64,000 nucleotides of DNA from Trileptium ribeirensis (taxonomy: Eukaryota > Nematoda > Enoplea > Enoplida > Thoracostomopsidae). Both the position numbers and the translations under genes were made by a program. The DNA is taken from assembly GCA_030248225.1 (NCBI GenBank), contig JASANE010003346.1, positions 1-64,000 on the forward strand. The letters run 5' to 3'. The notes under the pieces are model-generated. The model did not search any database. It was not told the DNA's origin and worked only from the letters and a program-made list of their open reading frames with translations. Positions within the stretch are counted from its first letter, which is position 1. Every line of letters begins with the position of its first letter. This document shows positions 22,295-33,155 of this stretch, piece after piece.

Positions 22295-25156
22295 TTTCGG
22301 TTTACGTTTAATTTATGAAGATCACCTTTTCTTAGCCCAAAGCTACCCAATTTCGTTCTTTGCTGAATTTATAAACATTATTTTAGCCTTAAAAGCTTGC
22401 AGGATTTTATACTAAGTCCATCGACTTATCACACATTAACTTGAGCCATTTTTCGACCTGTACGACGAATAATAGTATATATTCAAACACCAGGCATTTA
22501 ACTCGGTCGCTATAATTCTGTGCGACGTGGCATGTTCCTACTGTTTTTAAAATGAGTAATATCATATTGTGACGTAGGTACCACAAGACCATTATTTTAA
22601 GATATAAGGTCTTCAATTTTCATACGATATTGGCTATATAGACATTTTGTGGCTCGTTAGGACTCGTAAAAGTTATATTGGTTTTGAACTTTTTTATTTT
22701 TAAAGACCCAGTATATATCGAAAATCGCTAAATATATTCCTGTTTTTGGCAGTTTATAACAGCAGAGTTTGTTGTTTTGGAACGTTTTATTCGTTCCCTT
22801 TTACAGTTCAAGTTATGCACGCAAAACGTTTAGAATACATTTGATACGGGAAAATTTTTATGACAAAACAATTATAGTCGTTTACGATTGACAGTTGCTG
22901 TAGACTTGTGCAAACATTAGACTGATATTGCTAACCACATCGGTATGTCAAAAACAGCCAGGCTTATGATATATGATGCGGCTTCATAAATTTTTCTATG
23001 ATACAATACGGTACTAAATTTCATGGTTCCAACACTATTTAATTTATCCATGCGATATTATGACCCATCAAAAACTAGAAAAAGTGACAGTATAAAAATA
23101 TTTTAGAAAAAATTTTTGACCAAAGATGGGTCGAGGTCTGCTCCAATAAAGAAATTTCAGGAACTGCTAGGGTTCATGTCATAGATGTTTTTACATAATT
23201 TTACATAATTTAACCTAAAATTGGAATTCAGTTCTGGCTAAATTTTTATTTTGGAAGCCGCTACTTGTGCTATACCAATATCTGCACTGAAACTGTTAAA
23301 ACTTGAGCCAAATTACAGAAATACTGCAGTAGTAAAATATAACAATAGCAAATAACGATACTACGGCTCTTATTCCACGTTAAAAGATATAAAATTAAAT
23401 ATTTTCACTGAGCTGTATTATGCACTGAGCTCTCCTACCTATTAAATATACTCATTTTAGCTTTACACAATGCAGTAAAAAAGGGGGGCTTACTGTTAAG
23501 ACAAACAGCGTAAACTGCAAATTTCCAGCTGATCTCGATATTAGATAGAACGATTGATCTAACTCATTTCTGACTCACAAAGAAGATCTAAAAACGTTCA
23601 TGTCGCTATATGCATTTGAAACGAAACCATATGATAGTCATTGCACAAATTCTAGCGAAACTTCCCGTTTAGCAGCAATGTACATATCATAACAGTTAAG
23701 TTCGTCCTGAAGTTTTGTCAAAATATTCGTTTGAGCAGCTTATTCTTTGAATATATCAATATCAGTGCTATCACTATTTCAGAACTTCCACTGCAAATTT
23801 TAAACACTGTAAGAAAATTTTCTCGCAACAGTAAGCTACAAGTGATAAAAGACATGACGGTAGCTATATTCCCGACGTTTATTCCTAAAAAACTGGCTGG
23901 TTTTGTTCAGACCCTGCGCTTGCAAGTGCACAATTAAACGATGATTTATGCAAATGTACTTGGAGATTCTTTTGTTTCACCACATCGCATGGAAACAATT
24001 TAGCAAAATCTGCAATCTGTTCCTGAACTAAATAAAATTTGATGTATTACCGATTGTGTAGTGTAATATTTTCCAAACAGTAACATAGTAATTTCGCTTA
24101 TTTCAATTGAAATGCTTAGATCTTTGTTGTTCTTTATGTATATACATTTGATGGCGGATCTATTTTAAAGTATTTGTCTATCCCACACATCAGCCTAATG
24201 AGTGGATATGTTTGTCTTTGAGTTCAAGAACTAGAGTGGTACAACATACTTTTATGTGGAGTTCCCAACAACCGTGAACAGTTAAGCCTTGTTTCAATTA
24301 TTTAAGATCACATAGATAGTTTAAATAACTGATTACATGTCGTGACAATTATCACTCAATAGCGAAAACCCACATTGGTTTCACAGTTAGCTCAAAATGT
24401 TGATATCGATGCGTCCTAGACGTGTGTATATCTGAGTTTCTACATCCTGACGTCATATTATTTCTGCTGAAAAACCATTTTTTTGTGATTTTGCGTTATT
24501 CATATTCAAAATTATTAGCTGTAACTCCTGGAATTGTTTGCAAAATTTCACTGACGTTAACTTCCAATAAATGCATTTGAGGTTCTGTGTGTATGTAAGG
24601 AAATCTTTTGGTTGTTGTCTTTTCATTCGTAAACGAGAATGATTAATCAACATGTACAGCCGAATTCCGCTAGAAATTCGATTCCCGATTTTGTGTATCG
24701 CTTGTACGAAAATGTTCGTTAGGTGAAACTTCTTAATTAGTTATCACAGGATAGCTAAAACTTTTGCACAGTGTTATTTTTGATCGTTTCACTGTTGGAC
24801 TCCGTTGTTTCACAGCATCCTCCGCCATTTTTCCGACTTGATTAACAGTGTGAACCGAACCCCTAGAATGACTGTATTGTCTGTCCGTTATTGGTGCGAA
24901 CATCAAACAGTAATTTTCAATATCTTCATACTTCCACTTAACTTTTGATAAAACACAAAGCAACTAGTACTATGCATAAAATTTATTTCGCATGCTATCA
25001 AAGTAACGGGTAGCTGGCCACTCACAAGTAACAAGCTTGTAAAAACTAGCCTATTGCGAGTAGCAAGGAAAATACCAGAGTCATTCGTGCACACATTTTA
25101 ATTATTTCATTTTCGTAGTATACGATTAAAATTGTCAATTTCTTGTATAATGGATA
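22295..25156. other. No gene recognised
   Basis: AT-rich sequence. Short frames at 23731-23937 (+) and 24453-25094 (-) show no domain. Confidence 0.4.
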
Positions 25157-25493
25157 TTATGCATGAGTAAACTTAAGTTGCGCCGCTTACCATCCTTTTT
25201 TGACAAAAGCAAATGCCATTCGGTTGTTTACTGAACACAATTTCATTTTTGTATAAAACAACAGAAATTAGTCCGTTTCATATTTCATACATTATAATTT
25301 GAAAATTTTTCGCGAACACATTGGTGTTAAAGTACAAGGGCCGAATTGCAGTCGCTAATGGCGTTATGGAACAAAAAAATGGCGAAATTGTATTCGGATA
25401 TTGAAATCCGAGTTTTCTTCGCTAACAACGTTTTGTACATGGTGTCAAAAGACGATGGTTGTCGGCGCATCTTTACTTTACTCTTGCATTATT
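25157..25493. mobile_element. MITE with TIR ttatgcatgagtaaactt, copy 2
   Basis: It begins ttatgcatgagtaaacttaa and ends with a partner containing ttactttactcttgcat. Its right end also aligns, inverted, with the left end of copy 1 through acgttttgtacat and gtgtcaaaag, extending the similarity to about 75 bases. It is 337 bases long and non-coding. Confidence 0.78.
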
Positions 25494-28479
25494 TTTACCG
25501 ATCTTTTAAGATATATTCGTGTGGACACGGAATAAATAGCTGTAACACAGAACCCCTGCACGCAAGGCAATGAATCTAGTGTTAAGGAGTTACATGTAAG
25601 GATGATCTAGTCTGTCGAAGGTGTCACAAGTAGGTGCAGTGTGCAATCTATGTTCGACACTTACACGATCGAAATGATTGCGAGAAATTCGCAAATAAGT
25701 AGTTACTAGAATGCGAGTGAATTACCAGTAGAAAACGAGACCAACTCGGGCAGCTTCCTCGCTAAATACATGAGAGTAACGAATGACAGTAATCCTTATT
25801 TTTGTCTAGGACTGCATCAACACATTGAGTCGTTGTTGCCAAATTTTACTAGGGATTATATTTGCGACTGATAAAAATATAACTACTACGTTTTGTCGCT
25901 ATCATTCATTTCACCATAATCAGAATAATGCCCCTAAAATACACAGAACGTGTGGGTTGGTAGTAAAATAATGGGAGGCAAATCGCTGCTGCATGCTCTT
26001 TGTAATTTGTTTACCTTGCTATGTCCTACGGGGAATAAATGGATTGTGAATATTTTCACCTTAACTGAGCTCACTCTGATTCATTTCGTAGATTTTCATA
26101 TTACACATGTCTATTTCTTAAGCAAAGCAGTTGAAAACTCTATCCTAAATTTGTTTGTGGTTGATAAATTTGTTAATCAGGTGACATAAATGGATCGTTA
26201 TGTTTATATTTTGTAGAGTTGTGTAAAAGAAAACCAGATCAACTTAAGCACATAAGGTAGTTAATGACAATTTTATGATAAAAAGACTTGCAAACATTCG
26301 AAATTATGACGCCCACCTAATAAGTATGTTCCGAATTAACCGGTACGTAATAGGTTGAAGATTGGGTTTAATGATATATTTTCGTGCAAGTTGATGGATA
26401 CACTGTGCTTGCTAAAAAGCTTTTGCAGTGTCAACAATTGAATTCTAGTATGAGCGTAACGCTGCGGTATTAATTTCCCCATCATGTTTTTATAGGGTAT
26501 AAGTGTCTAAGTGACAAAATTAAATATTTGCAAGCACTTGATATGAATAGTTGGGAAAATTGAAACGCACAAGACTAACAAAAACACTAACCCACCACTA
26601 CAACTTGCTAAGTGGTTTGGAATGTTTCGTTCAAAGTAAAACAGAACCTCTAAACTGCTGCCATAACAACATTGTAGAAGCTGGAGCCCATTCGCTAAAC
26701 ACTATTACAATTTATGCACAGCATTTAATGTATACAACCATATTATTGTGAGACCGCTGGATCTGATACGTCTTTTGAACAATCTAAACACGGCACACGA
26801 TCGCAAATATAAGGTTTTAATGTCACAGAACGCCCAACTTCGAAATTCATGCTTGTGAGTTAGCGAACCTCTTCTACTCGCGACATTTCACTAACGTTTG
26901 GCCGACTACTGTGTACATCAAATAAGTACAATGTGTGTTGTTTGGAGTTAAACTTATAGTTAGTTTGAAATACTGTATTGATTTGTGGGACTAAGTTCTT
27001 TTTTAGTATGATCGTTTTCCCAGACTGTTATTATGTAGTGTAAGCGAGCATTCCACACCTGTTATAAATCTTAATATGCACGAAGACGCCACCGCTGCTA
27101 AGGCGTTTAACTGTCACCCTGTTTTTGACATTTTACGACTGAACGATGTTAACAAAGTGTGAGGTATTAAATTAATGGGTGCAATCCACAAGGGTACATT
27201 TTTGATGAAGTTTTGTCGATCGTTTCTCGGATGCTTTACATCTTTAAAATGCAACGCTGAACTGAAATTTTTAACGACACAGCGAAACGAATAAATAATC
27301 TTTAATTCCGTTGCCCTCAAATTAATTTTCACAGCCTTGTATAACTTGAAAGTTTTTATGACTTCGATTTGATCAACCTTCAGTACTTAGCAAACAGCTG
27401 AAAGGTAGATTTTTAACCCAGAGGCATGTTCAACGGCGTATGCTTACGCGACATGCAATACTTCGCCATCAGCTTGTTAACAAAGTTTCATAACATATAT
27501 CTTGAATGCAGCAGACACTATTCTTACCCTGTCATCGTTACCATTCCTTACCAGAGAAATATATTTCTTTGCTAATTGTTGTAATACTTTAAGTAAATTG
27601 TTAAACAATTAGAGCTACATTGGACCGTGTTTTTAGGCGAGCACAAATAAAATTTTTACCCAAATTGTTCATTATTTTTAAAATTTTACTAATTCCTACC
27701 TAATTTCAACATAAATCCTTAGGTCATGGTCTTCAATTGGTACGCATTGCCGTCAAAATTGAAGTTCTCTCAACGCTTAAGTATGTCGATTGGGTTATGA
27801 GTTATAGGTTTTCCAAAGCATGATTCATTACAGAACTGAACTATGTTTCCGCTTATTTTTTGTTCCAGGTAACAAAGACACCCAAGAAAGCAATGAACAA
27901 CTACATGAGCATTAAATAACAAGCATTAGATACACTACATTGCCTATGCTTCCAGCTTAAACATTATAAACAAGTAGATAAACTAATTATGATATATGTG
28001 CGCTCTGATAACTTTCAAAATGTATATCGCCGTTATAAATATTTAATAACTGTCGGAGTGATATTGATATCGTATTTTGAAGACTGCAGATCAATAAAAT
28101 GGTTGTAAGTTAACCAAAGCTACTTAATCAGACAGCATACTAGATGATTTGACGGAACCTATAAGCTTCTTGCTGATAAAAACATATCCATTGTAAGAGC
28201 GAGTCAACACATATATGAAGCTGTTCACCACGTAAATTTAGAGCCAGGCTTATTCATGATGAGCCTGTGTTAAAAAGTTAGTGAGGATGTGTCTGTTTCA
28301 AAGGTTAAATCAAACGAAAAGATGTGAACCATTAATGCTATCCTATTCAATGTACGTCTTTGAGCAATGTCTCTAGAAATATTATGCATTACTATAAAGT
28401 ATACTTGATTAATAGTGCGTCCATTCGCTGTTTTGTATTGTATGTTACACCGTGCTACACTAGCGCACATAGCGTAGCC
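25494..28479. other. No gene recognised
   Basis: AT-rich sequence. A leucine- and phenylalanine-rich frame at 25950-26189 (+) starts at GTG and has no motif. Confidence 0.4.
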
Positions 28480-28484
28480 TCAAT

Positions 28485-28575
28485 ACGAACTGATCGAGGC
28501 CTACGATGTATCCGGTGGTACCACGCTAGATTTATAAACTAGAGCCCCGGATTCCAGTCCTGACTGGTGCAACAT
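28485..28575 (+). repeat. tRNA-like sequence (SINE head or tRNA pseudogene)
   Basis: A ggtggtaccacgc stretch resembles an A box. It is followed by an arm with ctag/ctag pairing around a loop ttTATaa, and ggattccagtcc resembles a B box. Stems are imperfect, so I do not call a functional tRNA. Confidence 0.45.
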
Positions 28576-28831
28576 TAACATCGCTTGTGGGTCTTTGCAT
28601 TATATAATCTAGACGTCAGTATCCACATTCTTGTATTCTCACAGCTTTTGTGGTAATTTTTTATGTTGCAAGCTTAAAACACAAATTCTAATGTAGACCA
28701 CGTGTTTCACAATAACGATATTTGGTTCTAGTAACCGCCACTTGTTATATGGCAATAATTGTAATACAATACGAATATTACTTGATTATATATTGCTATT
28801 ACACATAGTGTATCTGCAAACCGAGTACATA

Positions 28832-28915
28832 AGAGTGTGTGGTATAATGGTAGTGCGCTAGTCTTGTCAGCTAGTAGACTCCAGAAATGAATCTCCAGCT
28901 GGTCCGACATTAGGT
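28832..28915 (+). repeat. tRNA-Asp-like sequence (SINE head or tRNA pseudogene)
   Basis: The segment gtggtataatggtagtgcgc is a good tRNA D-arm and A box, and a ctag/ctag stem encloses cttGTCag, so the anticodon would be GTC (Asp). The T arm is eroded (agaaatgaatctcc). It most likely derives from a tRNA but is not functional. Confidence 0.5.
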
Positions 28916-30640
28916 TCATTCGTGTATATTTTCACCCACATATGGCATGATAATATGTTGGTTTTAATCTAACTGTAAAGCCATTTATATAACCTTAGTT
29001 ATTCGGCACTGCGAAAGGAATTACTGTAAATTTATTTTAAGTAGAATTATAAATTAGATGTTCCGCAAAGACCGTTTGTTTCTACAATTTTGGGATCATA
29101 TGTTCAAGCTGAAGTCAGTTACATTGTGATTTATGCTTCTGTAGTTCTGCTAGTTAATATTTGTGAATCTACGTATTCTCGAATTTGGTATATAAATTCA
29201 TCTGTTATCAATTCACATCAACACAATAAATCACATAGTAAGGACTTCAAGCACCTTTTCGAAGTGTCATGTTAGTTCCACAATGATTTTGTATATTAGA
29301 ATTATCATTTATTTAGTGGGTACAAAAACTACTCCAAATGTAAACATTCGGGTGCGCGGATGAGTTCATCACACGCCTTCTGGACTGGTAGCACGGGACA
29401 GCACACTATACCACTCGATCATGTTTTAATATACGTGACCTGTATTACATTGCGTCATTTGCACTGTGATGCGAATTTCTAAATATGGTTTGAAACGCTG
29501 CACATAAACTAGTCATATTTCAAAGCGGGTAGAAAGTAATTAAAGCCAATAGATCTTACCAATGTGAGAAAAATAAAAGCACGGAACGACAGCTACCCGA
29601 ATTTGACTGTTGTAGCCAGAAAACTCGTTCCAAAACTACTATACCGTTGAGCAAACTATTTGGAATACCATTTATATTCTAGTCCATGCATCTTTCTAGA
29701 TTGTTCAACCATTAAAAAGTATAAAGATTGCTGCTGTAGTTGCTTAGTTTACTCAAAGGTTATACGGCAGCAGAGGAACAGTTAAGTGTTGCTATTACCA
29801 AGGATAAACTCAACGGTAATTAAATGTTCTTAACTTGTTTTGCATTACAAACTAATCCGAGAAATGAGTTTGGATTGCCGTAACATAATTCAAATCACTT
29901 TTTGGTAATACTACAGCTATACCACAGTTGATATTTCAATAGTACTATGCAAACTCAAATAGTTCTGGGCTTTAGGTTCGTTAGAGCGACGTTTTGGCCG
30001 ATTTTATCGTTTATAGCTACGATATTTTTTTCTTATCAGACATTCAATGGTGCAAAGAGACGCAGAGTATCTATAGTTCAACCAAAATGATAAAACGCGC
30101 AATTGCTAAAGTAATGGGAATGAATTAAACGATTGCGCAAAAACTCAAACTTTGTGGGGATTAAACAAGGTAATATAAACCTACTATCTAGATTTATTTG
30201 CGAAAAGGTGGCTAAATGGTGCATACTAACAATGCAGTTATCAACATAGCCTACTTAAGAATGATAAGTGCTAACAATAGAAATTAAGAAAAGCGCTTTA
30301 ATGCTAAGTGCTCGAGGACTTTGCTGCATAAATCCGCTACAGAATTTCATTTTTGGATTATACATTCCAAATCTGAAACGTTTATTTTATAGGTTAATGA
30401 ATTTATCACAGGCTTAATGACAGCTATGGTCGCACACGCGCAAAAGTGCCAGATTTGGGAATGTCGTGATTTGCACAAAAAACCTTTGACTGAGCATCAT
30501 GACATTTAGCTCTAAATTTCATATATTATTTCATCAGAGCGCTTACAAAGGTCCATTTTCCATGGAACGAAACACGGCATTGCCCGAGATCGAAGCAAGA
30601 ACGAACATTTTATGGCCTCACAGGATTTCAGGTACGATTA
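28916..30640. other. No gene recognised
   Basis: AT-rich sequence with no clear repeat or coding signal. Confidence 0.4.
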
Positions 30641-31917
30641 TAGAGTGTCCCAGAGGCAGAGAAACCACTTAAACATTTTGGCGCTTTATAGCATCTGAAC
30701 CACAAACTACACAGGCACAAAATTTTTATTAGAAATAAAACTAATATCAACGTAGAAAACTAACAAAGGACCTTGGCATTACAATAACAGTTGAGCTCCT
30801 CTAACCTCGGCAATATCTTCAAGACGAAATACCACACATCGGCAAACTTTCAGAAACATTTTGGTGTCAATGAGTTTAAATCCCTCTGCAATGAAGTTCT
30901 TCAGTTGTTCGTCAGTGCTAAGGCTTCCGTCCGTAAACTTCATTCTTTAGGACACTACAGAAAAAAGTCTGAAGGCGGCAAATTTGAGGAACGTGCAGAT
31001 CACTCAACAAGTCCACATCGACCGATCCAGCGACCCTGAAATTTAACATCTAACCATTCTCGCACTGATTTGACATAATGAGCGGGCCCGCCTTCCTGTT
31101 GGAACAAAAATTTATTGCACTTGTTTAGCTGTTAAACTTGGAAATAAAAATCGTCCTTCGCAATATATACTCGTCACCTGTAACACTTTCGTCTAAAAAG
31201 AAATGCCGAATGAAACGTCCAGAGTGCATGCTCACCGAAACAACCACTCAAGGACTGTGGGGCTGGCGTTCAATTGTTTCATGAGCATTCTCGTTGATCC
31301 AATAAGCGAAACTGCGTCGATTTACATGACCATTGATCTTGAAGGAGCTTTCATCGAACCAAATAACTGGATCAGCCAATTCCGGATCATCGTCAATTGT
31401 CGCCAACCAATCTTAAACAAATTCCATTAAACCGTCAAAATCATCTTCATATAGTTGATGTATTTATTGCGGACGGAATGGCTTCAGTCCTGCCCCCTTG
31501 ACGATTCGATGCACAGTCAGCATCTTTAGCCCAGCTTTCACCGACGGCTGACGAATTGTCTTACGCGGCAATTTGAGAAATTTGTCAAGTAGCAATATCG
31601 TTATCTCCAATGGCTGTGTGTGCGCGACCAGGATTAGACAAGTTCAATATTGATCCAGTAGCATACCAAGATTACATGTGTTGCTCGGGCCTGGCAAAGG
31701 CGAATAATGGTGCCGTGAATAATTTCAGTAGAATTGTTGAATTATTAGTAAGTGTTACTGCTATAACTTTGTCGCTAAAAGAAAGGCGCGAATTAGCCAT
31801 ATAGTTAATATTATCTATGTATAATGCTTGTCTATAATATAAAGTCATAAAATTATCTCACGTTATATTGAGTTATGACAGCACAAACAGCTTTCCTTAA
31901 TTCTGGGACACTGTGCA
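30641..31917 (-). mobile_element. Degenerate mariner-like element
   Basis: The left end carries agtgtcccaga and the right end carries tctgggacact, an inverted pair of about 11 bases that continues weakly inward. The 1.28-kb length is normal for a mariner-like element, and the interior encodes a broken transposase on the - strand. It lies just upstream of the first visible Wnt exon. Boundaries are approximate because the terminal repeats are eroded. Confidence 0.7.
30790..31612 (-). pseudogene. Mariner-like (Tc1/mariner, IS630 type) transposase remnant
   Basis: Reading the - strand gives, in order and across several frames, LTVHRIVKGAGLKPFRPQ, IHQLYEDDFD, VIWFDESSFKINGHVNR, a YW tryptophan block, HSGRFIRHFF, FQQEGGPAHYV, GRWIG and DFFL with VLKNEVYGRKP. 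These are the standard landmarks of invertebrate mariner-type transposases. Stops and frameshifts separate them. The second catalytic acid, normally Asp in FQQDGAPPH, reads Glu here. It is a fossil with no coding capacity; short open frames on the + strand at 30791-31039 and 31203-31430 are shadows of it. Confidence 0.85.
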
Positions 31918-32464
31918 TAATTACCCTTGACTGTTAATTTATACTAGTTTTCATCTGATAGCCATCAAATCGTTGTACTAATAAGCAAAGCAGCGATTTT
32001 CGATTATCTGTATTAGGACGTACAAATTGTTTTCTAACGGATATTCTGTGCGTCCAATAACTATATATTTGTCACAATATTGCTGGTCCACGACTACGTG
32101 ACGGCAGGCCGTCATTCAGAGATACAAGACACATCTTCAGGTCCTAACACTCGGTACCGTAAGCTATGTAGTGTTAGCGGTTTCACATCATTTCTTCAGA
32201 AAACAGAAAGTAGATATTGCGTTTCACAAAATACTAAAGCACTTTTCCTTGCGTACAGGCGTATCTCGTCTTTTACCGTTGGTGGCTATGTTCTTGGCAT
32301 ACCATATAAAATTAAAACACCCAAATTGTTTTACATTAAGACCTTCTAGCAAAACTCAACTTTTTAGTTAGCTATTTAAAATAACTTAGCAACTTCGTCA
32401 ATTGTAGTAGTCGTATTATGCATTGCTGTTACGACTGTTAAAATATTGGGAAATGTGTCAATTG

Positions 32465-32770
32465 TAAACACATACATGCTCGTAGAGGGAAAACATAATT
32501 ATCTCACCCTGAGGCCTAGGCGCCCTCCTCCTCGGAGTGTTGTTGATCCTACTGGAAGGTAGTCTGATGTCCCTGGGGCTCCACCCCACTTCCACCCGCG
32601 CCAAAAGCACGCGAAAAATTTTGCTAAAAAGACCAAAATTGGTGAAACATTCAAAAATTAAAAAAATTTGGGTCCCCAAAAATTTCAAAAGTTTATCCTA
32701 CCCTGGTGACCTCCCGTCCCCGAAGCACCCGCAATCCCTTCTGGCACTTCGGACCTGTTTAATGTATGTT
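32465..32770 (+). repeat. A-rich interspersed repeat, copy 2
   Basis: A C-rich leader (ccctcctcctcgg) precedes an A-rich body with ttttgctaaaa and aaaattggtgaaa, and it closes with taccctggtgacctccc. It lies 230 bases before Wnt exon A. The ends carry acatacatgc and a loosely matching atgtatgt. Confidence 0.6.
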
Positions 32771-33001
32771 TAAACAGTATCATCACACATTGCGATCGGA
32801 ATGAATTTTTTGCTACGATACCATATATGTTCATGAGATATGTAACCAAAACCTTCATTATTTTTGTTGTTAACATGTTTATGTATGCTTATAAATAGAC
32901 TTGTGGCAGAGTGCGATTGGCTTTTAAAGGCGCTATGAACAGTCTCGAGTAACATGTATGAGCCCGAAATCTCAGAATAAAAAATGTTTAATGCACTGCA
33001 G

Positions 33002-33155
33002 GTGGGACTATGTCGACGTCAGCCCGAACTAATGCCTGCCATTATTCGTGCTGCCTTTCAGTCAAAACAAATTTGTCAATTACAATTTCATAATAGACGT
33101 TGGAATTGTTCGTCGGTAAACAGCGCTCCAAATCTGACTCCTGATTTAAGAAAAG
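33002..33155 (+). CDS. Wnt11: Wnt11-type exon A (first visible coding exon)
   Basis: The exon follows an acceptor ending ctgcag and ends at aaaag before gtgagt, leaving phase 1. It encodes [11 protein letters not shown], a helical stretch, ICQLQF, then RRWNCSS and [10 protein letters not shown]. The C-x(n)-QF-x-x-RRWNCS block is the N-terminal Wnt signature, and WNCSS-x(3)-APN with DLxxG matches Wnt11 best. NCS is a potential N-glycosylation sequon. The frame is open only back to a TAA at about 32979, and an in-frame ATG lies at 32985. I prefer splicing at 33001/33002 because a Wnt needs an upstream exon with a signal peptide, but a start at the ATG cannot be excluded from sequence alone. Confidence 0.9.

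Noticed and set aside
28832..28915. Functional tRNA-Asp gene
   Set aside because: The T arm is not paired and lacks a good B box, so I list it only as tRNA-like.
30104..30171. Candidate upstream Wnt exon ending in CAKTQTLWGLNK before gtaata
   Set aside because: A Cys and a Gly-Leu precede a donor, as in Wnt11, but spacing to exon A is wrong, the frame has a stop just upstream, and there is no pyrimidine tract for an acceptor.
31203..31430. 75-codon open frame on the + strand
   Set aside because: It is the complement of the mariner-like transposase remnant.
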